Assembly (NCBI GenBank): GCA_014773175.1
Contig: VXCM01000921.1
Coordinates: 62,001 to 126,000, forward strand
Direction of reading: 5' to 3'
Length of the DNA stretch: 64,000 nt
DNA from: Lucifuga dentata
Lineage: Eukaryota > Chordata > Actinopteri > Ophidiiformes > Bythitidae
In this document: positions 37,701-63,290 of the stretch, in pieces
Layout of the letters: each line of letters opens with the position of its first letter
Position numbering within the stretch: the stretch's first letter is position 1
Position numbers and translations under genes: made by a program
Notes under the pieces: generated by a model
The model's input: only the letters and a program-made list of their open reading frames with translations
Databases searched by the model: none
Told to the model about the DNA's origin: nothing

Positions 37701-39320
37701 GCCTCCTTTCCTGTTCCCTGATTTGATTTAAAGAGCTGCCTCTGCCTCACACAGTTACGCTCTTGCTGAATTCTGCCTGTTTGAGCTCTACAACCTGATC
37801 TCCAACTGTGACAGATAGAAGCAGATGGATAGTAAAGATGGAAGTGTTGCTTCAAGGAGGAATCATTCTCTTTTCATGATGAAGTACACTGGGTGATATA
37901 CTGTACTGTATGCAGCATACACTTTCTGACAGTATTCCTTATTTGTCTATGCAAACAGCGGCTGTGTCACCATCAGCCCCTCTGTCTGATCATCCCATCA
38001 GAAGTCCACTGGAATCTTGTTGCCAGTAGACCACAGAACTGATCCCAGCATATCAGCTTTGAATCTGTTACATGAGACTCTTCAGAGCTAACTGTAACAG
38101 ATGACTGGGAGGCATGTTGATTCACTTTCTACCAATGACAACGCCATAAAGGACGCAGCTCATATTCCAGTGATACATGCCTGAAATATTTACAGTCACC
38201 ATCCTGGAGAAAAATTCCTTTCCGCTGAATACAAATGAGTGACTTACAAAGTGATGCTTATCTCATCTTATGCCAGGGATATCCAGGGTGATGTGAACCT
38301 AAATGGACACTCCACATGGATATTCCATTGATTGTAAAGGAAGAGTTTTATTTTTTATTATTTACTGTATTCAAATCATATTATAAAGAGTCCTTAGTAC
38401 ATATTTATAGTCTGTTATTTCATGGCTAGGACCAAATTATCTCAATAATCAATGTACTATATAACTGTCTCAATGTACTGTATAACAAGAAGGTGAATTG
38501 GCATGTCCTCTATTTATCCATAATCAAATGGAAAGAAAGGTAGAGAGATGGGTAGCAGTCAGCATTTCTCACAACAATAACACTAGTCAAGGTAGAATGT
38601 ATTTAAAAAATATTTCAAAAATGATCTATTAGCAAATTGCACAGTTACATAATATAGATACTTTAATAGCTGAAACTAATACACAAGAATCATTCATCAT
38701 CAATTTTTAAAATATGAGGAATTAATTTTTTAATCAACTTCATAAAAAGCCAGCAGATGGAAATAATGTTGTGTATTTATTTATTAAACAAAACTTTATT
38801 ACATACAAATGAACACTAAATACCATTCATACATTGAAATTAAGACATTTAGCTGACATTTTTATTAATACTATAAATACACTGAATTACATGAAGACAT
38901 AATGCATGAAAACATGCAACAGTCAGATTTCTTTCTCATACTGTATAGAAACTATTTATGTATTTATTTATGTATAAGATGCATTTAAATAGAAAGTATT
39001 TATGTATTTATCTCTGTAGATGCATTTAAAAAATTGCCATATTGCATCCTGTAAACAGATGGCTCCACACAGTACACAAACTCCAGGTTATTTTCATAAT
39101 GTGGCAAATAAAGATTAACAGTAAACAGTGTGTTTAAACAAAAACTGGTGTCTGTTAGGCAGAAAAATATGAAAACTTTTTTCATGATGCAGCACTCATC
39201 ACTTTTTTTCTGATAACACCTCTTATAAAACTGCATGCAGTCAGCACAGTGAAAGGACCAGAGCTTAACTTAATAGTTAAAACTGTTAATAGTCTGACGT
39301 CAAACAATAGTTGAATTTTA
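31750..39320. other. Gene-poor intergenic DNA between converging ciart and dapk2
   Basis: AT-rich throughout, with polypyrimidine runs (32108-32132, 37312-37365) and a two-copy tandem duplication at 38951-39029. No coding exon was recognised on either strand. The part at roughly 34.9-35.5 kb is less simple in sequence and rich in TAATTR-type words (for example TTTTAATTGG, CCCAATTATTAGG), so it may include conserved non-coding sequence; that is inference only. Confidence 0.5.
38951..39029. repeat. Imperfect tandem duplication
   Basis: Two adjacent copies share TATTTATGTATTTAT followed shortly by AGATGCATTTAAA. The first ends near 38990 and the second near 39029. The copies differ by small substitutions and an indel. 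Confidence 0.7.
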
Positions 39321-39329
39321 AGACTACAG

Positions 39330-39335
39330 TTTAAT
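39330..39335 (-). terminator. dapk2 alpha polyadenylation signal candidate (ATTAAA)
   Basis: On the minus strand ATTAAA occurs 275 bases beyond the alpha stop codon. A canonical AATAAA lies further on at 38795-38800. Which is used is not visible. Confidence 0.35.
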
Positions 39336-39609
39336 GAGGAAGGCAATCACATTTACTTGTCAATCCCTGTCAACTATACACTAAATCTCCTTAGAACATA
39401 TTTTTTCCAGAAGATATTCAACATTCATCAGATGATCTGCAAACAAACACGTCTCCTTGCCTATTAGGAGTCCTGTGTTTACAGCATATTGTAATAAATA
39501 GCAGATCCTTTACGACAAATACAAGCAACAAAATGTGCATGTAAGTGCAGTGTCACTGTTTTGTAACAGCAACATCCTCTATTAACACAGCCGGCACTGG
39601 TGAGAGCTC

Positions 39610-52283
<12,674 letters not shown>

Positions 52284-52927
52284 GCCTTGTGTCTTCATTG
52301 ATGTAATTTATCTCCGTGACATGCACCACTAAACCCAGTCTATCCTCTGTCCGGCTGTCTTCTTCTTCTTCTGCTTCCAACGCTGCTGAGAACAGATCAC
52401 ATCTCAGCTTTTCCTTTAGATTCATAGAGCGAAGAAAACTTTTACTACATGTTTCAGCTTGCTGTCAAGCATACCAGAGCTGTACCTTCATTCACATTGC
52501 TGTTCAAGAAGCTCCTACACAGAAACTTGACTGGAAAAAAGTAAAGTGAGTGTCTGCTGTGCATGCTATTTATGTCTAATGATGAAAAATAACTTTCTTA
52601 CAAGCTTAAATACTGATTAAGGAAGTAGTATAACAGTGTTCTTGTGATTGTAACAGGATGAAAAGAAAACAGCATTTTTATAAATATCTTTTTGGTAAAT
52701 TACACGTCAGCATTTTCATTCACACTGGCAGTAACTCATGACTCAAACTGCAAAATAAAATAGGAATTTAAAATATTGTCAGTATACATGTACATAGAAT
52801 AATGTGAAGACACCAACTTCACAACTCAAAACTCAAAACTCTGACACCCCAATGAAAACCTAACAAGTTTTATATTACTTATTAAATGGCTCCACAAAAT
52901 AACTTTAACTTTAATCTGATGTCTTAC

Positions 52928-53110
52928 CTGCTGTCAGACACAGAGCTGATGATAAACTCGCATAGTAACCTCACTGCTGCTGCTGTTTGGTCTGAGTTCA
53001 GTCACAAAGCTCCATTTCACAGTCTGACTTTGTTTCTGCTTCTCAGCTTTTGTGTCTGCAGAAGTCCCACCCCTGATGGTTCCATTATGAAACTGCAGCA
53101 TGACAGAGAG
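52928..53110 (-). other. Candidate dapk2 5' UTR exon
   Basis: On the minus strand this stretch ends with a strong donor, GACAGCAG|GTAAGA (last exon base 52928), about 640 bp upstream of the dapk2 start codon. A possible acceptor, TTCTCAG, lies before 52385 and would leave an untranslated leader in front of the coding ATG. There is no conserved frame. The right boundary is a guess. Confidence 0.3.
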
Positions 53111-53129
53111 GCTATCAATAAATATGACT

Positions 53130-54860
53130 GACATCTACAGTACGTTGTGTATTTTAAACTATATCTGTCTTCATGAGCAAATATTTCAAGAATTTAGGAT
53201 TTCTAAAACACACGCATCAGTCTACCATTATTTATTGATTTTGCTTTTGATATAAAAAAAAAACAGGCATGTACTAAATTCAGCAACATAAATGTTTTGC
53301 ACTTTCTATCATCCACTGATAATGATTAACCATGAACAAGATATCAAATAAATTTATAAAAAAAAAAAAAAAAAAAANAAAAAAAAAAAAAAAAAAAGAA
53401 GAAGAAGAAGTGCCCTGGAATATTCTGATAAGACATCGTGTCACCACACATGTACAATATTGCTGTAAAAGCAGAGAAAACAAGAAAAATAGGAAAAGTG
53501 TGACCTTTAAATGTAGCTTATTCAGTATGAAAAACAAACAGATAAAACATTACAGAAAATATGAAAAATCATGCAAAATAGGCTGAGAAATGAATATGAA
53601 GAAACATTGACAAGACTCTACTCTGTGAAACATTTGCAAAGAGAGTGGATCAAATGGAACTAATCTATGAAACATAATTTTTGTTGATCTCTAGAGAGAC
53701 CTGCTCTCGATAAAAACAAATTAAATGTTTTTCTATTATAAGCCAATATTATCATCACAACAATTACATTTGTACTGTCTGATCACAGGATGAAGTCATC
53801 CATCAAAAAATACTGTGGCATGAGAAAAGTTGTCAAGAAATCCCTGTAAACAGCTGATGATTAACTTAAAAAAAGGGAAATTAAACATTACAACAAGCTG
53901 TAAACAATATTTCAGCAAACAAGAGGAGGGGCTACGAAGAAAAAACATCCCCCACTCATAGATTCTCATTCAAACACAATTATACTGTTGGATTAACAAA
54001 GTCTGAGCATGTTTTCATTCTAATCCAGGCGTGATGTGTAAAATATCAACTCTTACATACTTTGTCTGTTAAACAGAAAGAATTGTTGAAGGAAGTAAAC
54101 AGAATTCTGCAGGTACCTGAAATGGAAGAGAGAAAGATGCAGAGCAGTCTGCTGAAACAGTTCCCTCATAGATTAATATTTCCATTTTCGCACAGTCACA
54201 TTTACAGATTTAAAGCCATATTTTAAGTATTTGATCAAAAACTGAACTACAGTACATTTAACTTTAATACCACGTTTTATACTATGTGGAAAGTACCTGT
54301 GAACTAGTGTAAACAAGTGTTATACTGCCACCCTGAGGACAATGAATGCACCTCACCTACATCAGCATTTTCACAAGGCTCAGAAAAACAATTCCAGCCG
54401 ACAGTGAACTGCACTGTTTACAATGCATAACGCATAATGCCTGTACTCAGGGGAACTAAACTATATCCCAATTTATGTAAAAAGTAATAAATTGATTAAA
54501 AATAGAGCACTGCTATTGGTAATTTTAGCCATGGATGTGTTTGAAAGCCAGATTACAAAATCTTATACAGATTATAGAAACAATTTCATAGTCATGTCAG
54601 TTTCTAGGAAACCATTAATGTGATGTTTTCAAATACTGATACTAATACAAATATGTAATTCTGAAGGATTCTCAGTACATATGTATGTGTAAAGAAGTGT
54701 TTTTTTTAAAGTGGTAAGTATTAAAAAGTAATGTCACATTTGCATGTAGGAACATCCTCTTAATATGAAAATAAACTAAAATTAAGTAAACTAGACTAAT
54801 ACCAATATTGCATTCAAAACTGATATCAGCTGATATTGATTCTCTACTCATATATCTGCA
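53130..54860. other. Intergenic spacer between dapk2 and tbc1d2b
   Basis: AT-rich with a long poly-A tract broken by N at 53378 and followed by (GAA)n. Both neighbouring genes are on the minus strand, so this spacer should contain the 5' regulatory DNA of dapk2 and end where the tbc1d2b 3' UTR begins. I see no CpG-rich promoter patch. Confidence 0.5.
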
Positions 54861-54862
54861 GT

Positions 54863-54868
54863 TTTATT
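54863..54868 (-). terminator. tbc1d2b polyadenylation signal candidate (AATAAA)
   Basis: Minus-strand AATAAA about 870 bases beyond the tbc1d2b stop codon, the first canonical signal I could find. Confidence 0.3.
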
Positions 54869-55739
54869 TATTTGATCTGAATGCCTTGATAAAGAAATAC
54901 AAGCACTTTGCTCGTTAAATGTGTTAATTACTATTTTGGGAAGAGATACTAACATAGTAAGTGATAATATGTGGGAAGATTTAGGTTTTGATTCTGTTTG
55001 TCCTGGGAACGTTTGTGATTATTCTTTTAATCACAAACAATCCTAGAATCTGCAATGACATGACAAAGTTTGGAATGGGGTTAATGACCAAGGGACTAAG
55101 CGACTTCAGCAAACTTTCAGTTCAGCATTAAGTGATTCAAGTGCATCAACAGGCAGCGATCACGCACAAAAGAAAGGATGGCAAGTGGCAATGTTGTGGA
55201 GGGAGAAACCTCCAAAAATATTTAGGTATAAGAACATTATGAAGGAAACTATAACTAAGAGCAGCAAAAAAAAGCTCAAGAAATAAAGATAGGAAAAAAA
55301 TACGATCATCTTCAACAGGCATAAAATCAGCAACTTAAAAAAAAAAAAAAATCACAGCTGTGTTTTAAAAAATACTGATTTGGGCTTGCAAGTCTTTAGC
55401 TTGGCAATGCAGTTTGAAGAGCCACAGGACGGGGGGCGCTATTTTGGCCGCAAAGCAAACCCCAGCATACAACACATAAGTCATTTACAAGAAAAAAAAC
55501 CAAAAAAACAAGGCATGAATACTGATAGAAAGGCCATTTGTCGTGAAATGTTTGGGTCATCTGATCTGCTTAAAAAAAAAAAAAAAAAAAAGTATGACTG
55601 ATTTCTCCAGCTCTGATGACCAAATCCAACAAATCATGGCAAATGCTCACGTTGAAACTGTAACACATCACTGCTCTGTGGAGATGATCTTTGTCTTCAT
55701 ACATCAGCCGCACAGTCTGGAAATCTGACATGCTTTAAG

Positions 55740-58700
55740 TCAGTTATCTTCCTCATCATCGCTGACGAAGGTCCGTCCATCCTGACTGGTCTCTCTCTCC
55801 CTGAGGAAGGTCTGTCTGATGGCCTCCAGCTCGGTCAGCTCCAGACGGACTTTCTCCAGGTGGAAGGAACGGCGGTTCTGGATTTGCCTCAGGGGGAAGG
55901 GGTTCATGTCCACAAAAGCGATGTTCATTAGCTTCCTGGAAAAGGGGGCCAAGATAAATACCTGTAAGTCTGTTTTACTGAAGAGCAAAGCAGACTCTGC
56001 TCCCTGTGTGATTTACATGAAGTTGAAAATGAAATTAATTTTGCTCTTATTGTCCTATGTATCATGTCCCAAGGACTAGGCTATTTAATAATAAGAACCA
56101 TGATGGATGTAATTATTTTTTGATGGATGACTATATAGTCTAAAAAGTATGTGTGAAAGAAATATTTTTTCTTTGCTGATTATGTGGAGAAAGCATGGAA
56201 TTTGAGAAAACACGTACTTTATCAATGAAGACTGTTTGCAATGGGTTTGTTTATGGAGCTGGAGGTGAAATATTGTGTTTGTGTGAGAACTGTGTCTTGT
56301 AACCCCATGTGAGGTGGGCCACATGGAAAAGACACGTTAATAAAGATTAATTAATTAATTAATTCATATAAGTCTGAAATGGTTCTCTGTTCATGCTTTG
56401 CAGTGTTCCATGGTGTTCAAAATCAATGTCTGTCCTCATTGCTGAAGACATGCTGTCCCCAGGAACATAACCTATGGCTAAATGCACTGTATGCTTTTAA
56501 TACTCTAATAATATAGATATTTACCTTGAATCCAGGATTGTGCGTGTGAAGCATCTTAGATATTTGAAGATGGTAGTGGAATCCTGCAACTTCAAAAACT
56601 CCTCCTCTTTGTATTTGAAGAGAGCAAGAGCAAAGCGAAATATGATCTGTGGAAAAACATCATCAAAATCCACCTCATGACTTTCAGCCCAGAAACATAA
56701 ACCCTCTGACATGTAAAGCCTCTTCTGAAGGCTGATGTCAGAAAATATACCACAGCTTAGACCTTCCTGCCTTCACTTACAGAGATCTGGAGCAATTTAA
56801 ACACAAATGTTCATTCAAAACAAACAGAATTCTTGCAGAATCTCTATATCCAAGCAACAAAACTAACCTAACAACATTTCCAGGAATGGAAAATCTGGAT
56901 CCAGAAACTTTTTTTCAATGATTTTTAACACTGGGATATGGTATTTTTTTTTCCTACTATTTGATATGTCAATTTCTTCAATGAAAAAAAAAAGTGGTAT
57001 ATTCATCCCATAAAAGACTATCAATAAGTGCAATTTGGTCCAGATTCAAATAAATTTTATTCAGCTTGGTGGAGCAGTGGTTAGCCCAGGTCTTTTCCTT
57101 ACGGTTAGAACAAGACTAATTTTGTCTTGGCTTGCTCATCTCTAATGACCGTCTTTCTAGTCTCATATTTTTTCCAGCTTTAGAAACATTTCTAAGCACA
57201 CATATTCTCTCTACAGTGTTTTGGAGTTTACAGTGACTCTCTGTTAGTCACAAACTCTCTCATGCTCAGTGAAGAAACTCAGTGGATGCAGAATGATGGA
57301 GCAAGACTTATGTAAATTGAGCCGCGAAAGCCACATCTTCCTCATCTCGGTTTCACGTTATTGGCTGCTGGTGAAGTGCAACACGGAATTTAATATCTGC
57401 CCACTCACCTTGAAGTTCTCTACAATCGAGCACTCAGTTATATTCACCTAATTTATCATCCTGATTTTCCTTTTTTTTTCCTTCAGAACTCTGTCATTTT
57501 AATGTTATACTTTAGATCGGTGGTTTTCATGCTGCTGTTGTACATGTACTACCAGTGATATCTGAAGTGCCCCCTGGTGGTAAACTTTAAGTTTACATAT
57601 TATTCTATTTTAATTAACAATTACATTTTGTTATTGAAAATAACCCAGCTCATTTTCTGGAAACACTATGTACTTTCATTCTACGTGGGTGCCAAACGTC
57701 TCCATTTCAGTACACACCACATGCATGAGCTTTACATGTGAGTTTTCTTTGAGGTGTTATTAAGATGTTTTGGTTTGCAGAGAGATGGCACTTGGTGCAA
57801 AAAGTCTGAGACCCACTGCTCTAAATGTAGCCTCTTGGTTATGTCTTACCTTAGGTCCCTCATATAGAAAGGCATCCCAGATCTTGAAGAGGATGTCGCT
57901 CACCACACTGTCCACAAAAACCACCAGGAACCAGTTGAAGGTGATGAGGGAAAAGTCTACCTTGTGTTGCTCAAAATGGGCATGAAGACGAGGCAGCTTC
58001 TCACTCATCAGGTCCTTGAACACACGCTGGTCAACCTGAATGAACACAACAGGAAAGATTCAATCTACTGCTGCAGCTGCTTGGCAATCATGACATTTTT
58101 TTATGGCTAAGTAAGAGTTTTATTATTACAGCAGGAGAAAATCTAGCAGAGAAAACCCACAATACTGCTGCATTAGTGCTGCACATTCTTGCTCTGGTGA
58201 GTCATGAGCAGCAGCTCAGTCACATGGACATGACATCATTGACGCCTGAGAAGCTGTAAAGCTTTGTGATGAAGCAGCAACTTGTTTCAGTGTCTTCCAA
58301 TAATAGAATATGACTTGAGCTTGTTCACCTGCGAGCCAAGCAGAGTTTTGGTGTAATAGTCTCTTGGCATGAAGACCTCCACTATGGCTATAAGGCACCA
58401 AAAGGCTTCCTCTTGGTCCAGATAGAGTAAAGCAATGGCTGCCAGCCTGAGGAGACAACAAGCAACGAAACATATAAACAGACAAAAGAAAATCACTTGA
58501 CATAAAGTTGAGCAGTAAGAGTTCCTCTCCACTCCAGTACCTGTTCAGTCCCTGGCAGTATCCAATATCTGGGTTCCTCCAAGAGAAAGCCACCAGGACA
58601 TTCCTGAGTTTCTGGATGCCTTCTGCGCTGGGGGACGCGTAGTGCTTATTGTTGGGCAAAGTACGCAGCAAGTCCAGCTCAATCTGCTTCGAAGCTGGGT

Positions 58701-61700
58701 TGGGCTTCTCCCGGGCCACATTCAGTAATGTCTCGTAATAGTCGGGCGGTAAGTGATCGCGGAACTTCCTGACATGGAAGGTGACGCACCAGTGCCACAC
58801 CTTGGACCGGTGCATGTGTGGCACACCACTGCGAATCAGGGCCTTGAGCTCAGGAGAGCGAACCAGGTCCCTATTCATGGTGCTGGCCAGGTAGTTCTCC
58901 CACTTCACCCCGACGGACACCTCCTGATCAGTCATGGACAGGGACTTCAACTCCAAGGCTCTCACCTTTGCAACCAGCTTCTCCTCCTCTTCCTCCTCCT
59001 CCGGAACTGTCTTGAAGCCATACACGTCATACTCGCTATCATTTCATCAAGGAAGAGAGAAAAAAAGCAAAAAAAAAAAAAAAAAAAANAAAAAAAAAAA
59101 AAAAAAAACACCATCAATCTGTGATTTTCTCTCATCCCAATAGTTATTTTAACTGATATACCATTGCTACATCTGTAATTTCCTAAACATCCCAGGATAC
59201 TTTTCGACAAACCCTACAGGACATGTCTGAACTTGCTGAACTTTACTTGTGCTCTACTTATAGCTGAAGAAATCCACAACAATAGTAACAACGACAGGAA
59301 CCAATTACAGAGCCATACCTCTCATTCTAAACACAATATGCCTTTCTCTATTCAGATTTTGTCAGTGAAGAAATTAGTACACATCTCTTTCTTCACTACG
59401 ATGGATTTTTCCAGTATTATTGTTGACTGTTGTCACAAGCCCCTGATCAATTCTGGGGAACTTACACCAAAATATGACATTTTTAATGTTGATTTCTGAC
59501 AGTGGAGTTTCTTTTTTTTTTTTTTTTTCNTTTTTTTTTTTTTTTTTACCTCCTTATTACCTGTGTTTGATGTGTTGCAGTCTGATATGATATCATGTAA
59601 TGCCACCTACATTTGGTCATTTATTTCTGGGATTTACAACACCAAGCAACAAAGTGTATCAGTATGGTTCTTTTACGTGCACATTAAGAACCACATTAAA
59701 GCATCTATTGCAGTTTGTACCTGACAGTGTTTGGTTTCAGATTGGGCTGCTCTTGCTGGTCGGTGCTCTCTGCCTGCAGCGCGTCCTCCAGTAATCTGGA
59801 AATGACCTCTCGGGCTGGGCTTTGCTCTGAGGAGGAACACACTGGGGTCTTCACTTCTTGAAGCAGCACCAGATATTTACTCTCCACCTGGCACAGCTTA
59901 GCCTCCAGGGCAGTGTACTGGAGCAAAGACAGGAGCAGAGGGTCAGTATTATTTTAACACAATTTGTGTTTCTCATCTAACTACATAAAGGGAGAAATCT
60001 CTGGCTGGCTGGCTGTCACCATTATCTCTAGAGTCCGGCACTGTGTGAAGTTGATATTCGGCAGGTTTATTGCTCAGGACCCAAGGACGTGCAGTGTCGC
60101 GTATGAAGTTGTTAGATGAGTGGATCTCAAATTGAACTGTGCTAGTAAAAAGTAGTCTGCGTGCCAGGATATGCTCCAGTCCAGTGCTATGGTCTCAACC
60201 CCACCCTGTATAGCAAACAAAGCTAGCTCACGAGGACGTCAGAACAAAATTATGGCAGGCTGCGGCGCACACCATAAAGTCTGACCCATTCTGAACACGC
60301 ACGTTTTCAATGGGCATTGCACTAGTTTTCTTACGAGAGACCAGCTGAGGTCAACACTGGACTTCCCTAATCACTATTCATAGTTCCCCTTTTTATATTA
60401 GAGTGTACCATTAACCACAAACATAAGATAGTACCTTGGCCTCTAAAGCTTTTTCTCTATTCTCTGCATGTCTGCGTAACACTGTCAGTTCCAGGATCTC
60501 TTTGTTCAGGAACTTGTTCTGGGATTTGTAGCCTTGAAGACTATCCTGAAATTGAAAAAGACATAGGATAAGACATAATCAGTGTAGAAATTTAACCAGA
60601 GCATAAATAAACCATAAAACGTGTCATTTTAATTTTATCTAGCTTAAAGATGTGGTGTTTAGGTGTTTTCTTTTGTACCCTGAGGATGTCCAGCTCCTGT
60701 TGCTCTTTTATGGGTGATGGTGAAATGCAGTCATTTGGAGAACCACATTGCTCAGAGCTCTGCTGTGACAGCTTTATGATGACTTCATCTTTGGCCTGAA
60801 TGGTCTCCATCAGCATGCCCAGCTGGTCATTAATCTCCCCAACTTTGATTTTCAGGCCCTTCAGCTCTTGTTGCAGACTCTCCTTCTCCAAAGCAAGATG
60901 CTCCATGTGGCCACACAGGGCTTGGATCTGTCCATCCTTTTCCTGAAGCTGGTCCTCCAACTGGGAGATCTCTTTCTGGGTTACTAGAGGGGTTTGGCTC
61001 TGGTCCAAAGCTGCTGATGGATCTGGAGTTGGTGCTCCACAACGTACTGGGTGCCTCTCGCACTGGGAGGTCCTGAGAGTCTGCTGGAGAAGTCTCACCA
61101 GCTCCTGGTGGCATACAGAGGAAAACATCTGCAGGGTCAAGATGATGCCTTCATAAATAATCACAAATTCACAATTATTGCACCAACGTACTATAAGTAT
61201 AAAAGATTGTAAACGGAAAGCAACAAACTACTCAAACGGGAAAACCAGATGTTGCGCTTAGTCAACTGGACCTTTTCATGTGGGACGATGATATCCATGT
61301 CATGTGATTTTACTTTTTACTTGAATAACTACTACCCTTGAACTTGTACCTTGAACTACAATGGTATTTTGATTACATTTCATCATCTCTTATTCTACTG
61401 CCATTCCTATTATAAATCTTGTTAAGTGATGATTTATGTTAATATAATTTTATAAAGACTATTATGTTTGTCTTACTAACAACTACATCTTATAGTCTAC
61501 AAAATTTTACACTGTTTCACAGTGACTACAGCCATGCTGACCCAAGAAGCAACATGTAACTTATTAACAAAACAAGCACTTTGTCCAGAAAAGCCTTTAA
61601 CCAACTTCATCCAATTTCTGAGCATGAAATCTAATAATATTAACTAAAAGTGTTGCATTTGGAAAATGTGTCTGATGTGACAACTGCAATTCAAATGATT

Positions 61701-63290
61701 TGCCTCACATATTTTCACTTATGAGTGTGCAATAAGTACATGCACTCACAAGCACATGCACACACACACACGTATATGTCTATACGCACAGGCACATAGA
61801 GCAACAGACACATCTATCCATGTAAACCCACTTATTCTTACATTTAGGTCCACTTGTACTGAACAGTGTCAGGAGTGACCAGGTTTTTCCAGCATTACAG
61901 TTTAAACAGAGAGGGCATGTTTGCATAGTTACTCATTGAACCTCTGCTGAAGCTTGAGCAAGCAGTAAACCACATCACACACATGCATTTTACACTTTCA
62001 CTGTGATTAATGTTAAGAGATCTGCTGTTACCTTGTTTGTTTCTTATGTGAGTCAGAATTACAGAAGCCTTGACCTCAGGCTTGCATTAAATTAATTAAC
62101 TGAAAAAATAACAATAGCACACCAGCTTTATAGTTTCATTACCACTTCAAAAGTCAAACTACACTAGAATGAACACATCAGGCCACTGGTGAGAGGACAG
62201 AGGAGGCCTTGATTGATGAGATTGCTTAAAGGTGCAAAACAGGAAAAGAGCTTCTTCTCTTCCTGTGTAAACACTGAGTTAACACTATGATCATTTCTTC
62301 AATGACAGATGGTACAAGAGATACAGGCTGATGGAAAAATCATTTATAGCTTGTCTACTGGATAGATGCTGTGGTCAACTTTGTTCATGATAATAATGCA
62401 AATGTATCACAATTCAGTAAGAAAACACTGCAGGTCCTGGTAGCTCAGTTGCAGTTTGAATGCAGCTTATGACTACCCTGACTGCAGTTCTCTCCTTTTC
62501 TGCTTCTCATATATCAGAAAAAAACGCTTTTGATAATTTCCTTTACCATGTATTTTGAGCTTTCTCCTCAAAATACATGGTTATCAATCAAGGGATCCAT
62601 TTCTAATGTCTATATATTACATCACATATATTTTATATGCTGTTAAAGCTGTTATTATAGAGAGTAAAACAGAGAGAGTGAAAAAAGCTAATTATACCTT
62701 CTGACTGGCCAGCTCCTCTCTGAGTTTGGTCTGTTCCTGGTGCAGGCGGCTCAGTTCCTCCTGCTGGCTCTGCAGGCGAAGCTGCATCTCCACAGGTTTG
62801 TTGCCATTACATTCACCTGGAGAGTTCTCAGGACTGCGTGGATCTGAACTTCGTCCAAATTTCCCAGAGCCAATCATGTCTCGAAGGAATGGCCTTTTGG
62901 ACCTTGATGAATTGCGCCCAAAGTCAAAAGTAAATGTAGATCCAATGGAATCTGAGAACGAACAGAATTCAATCAGTTTTTAGGAAACAGTTTATGTTTT
63001 GTTCTTGCATTTGTCATCTATTCAGTGAATAATCAGGGGAGTAATATATTACTATTATGATTTTTTATCTTCACTAGAAAATCTAACTTGAGTATTAAAC
63101 CCTGGCTGGAGGATGGGTGAGGCAGCAGGGAGTGGACATACATCTGTATGTGTCTGGATGCGGTTTTGGTTCTGAGATATCCTTCGGTGGAGGATCCACG
63201 AGCTCCCACTCCTCTGCGTTGTTGCTGGTGTAAAACACACTGCGTCTGTTCTCACCTCCTCGCCCTGGCCGCAGATAAGACATGGAGTTC
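55740..63290 (-). CDS. tbc1d2b: TBC1 domain family member 2B (RabGAP), 3' ten exons, 5' part off window
   Basis: PH, coiled-coil and TBC protein that stimulates GTP hydrolysis by endosomal Rab GTPases; paralogue of Armus (TBC1D2). Exons seen: 63290-63142, 62951-62698, 61104-60679, 60545-60435, 59917-59721, 59035-58541, 58446-58329, 58035-57850, 56646-56525, 55935-55740. They form one open frame of 750 aa with consistent phases; the human protein is 963 aa, so about 210 residues with the PH domain lie right of the window. Order: linker (ENRRSVFYTSNNAEEWELVD), coiled coils (QLRLQSQQEELSRLHQEQ; QLEDQLQEKDGQIQALCGHM; QNKFLNKEILELTVLRRHAE), SEYDVYGFKTVPEEEEEEE, then the TBC domain. Both catalytic fingers are present: IELDLLR (IxxDxxR, Arg finger) and YCQGLNR (YxQ). 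The tail NPFPLRQIQNRR ... VSDDEEDN and VDQRVFKDLMSEKLPRLHAH match TBC1D2B better than TBC1D2A. Confidence 0.94.
57061..57110. repeat. Short dispersed repeat fragment
   Basis: GCTTGGTGGAGCAGTGGTTA followed by GC resembles the start of a very common fish dispersed repeat (GGTGGTGCAGTGGTTAGC type). It lies in a tbc1d2b intron. Confidence 0.35.
57270..57451 (+). mobile_element. Fossil of a LINE reverse-transcriptase C-terminal region
   Basis: Frames here read MQNDGARLM ... RKPHL and, after a frame change, SRYWLLVKCNTEFNI. This pattern resembles the conserved end of many fish LINE ORF2 proteins (QNAAARL ... HITPVL ... SLHWLPV ... RIDFKI). It carries frame shifts and stops, so it is non-functional. 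It lies in the tbc1d2b intron between exons 58035-57850 and 56646-56525, antisense to the gene. The LINE clade is not determined. Confidence 0.5.
59089..59089. other. Assembly N in a poly-A/poly-T tract of a tbc1d2b intron
   Basis: The N sits in a homopolymer about 50 bases upstream (minus strand) of the exon 59035-58541. A second such site is at 59530. Intron lengths there are uncertain, but splice sites and coding bases are intact. Confidence 0.85.
62530..62587. other. Hairpin in a tbc1d2b intron
   Basis: Exact 14-base arms CCATGTATTTTGAG (62546-62559) and its inverse (62567-62580) enclose a 7-base loop. Outside them TTGATAA (62530-62536) pairs with TTATCAA (62581-62587) across a one-sided 9-base bulge. 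It lies 111 bases past the exon 62951-62698 on the transcribed strand. Confidence 0.75.

Noticed and set aside
62436..62480. TCCTGGTAGCTCAGTTGCAG, looking like a tRNA A-box or SINE head
   Set aside because: No matching B-box or cloverleaf follows; too short to call a tRNA or SINE.
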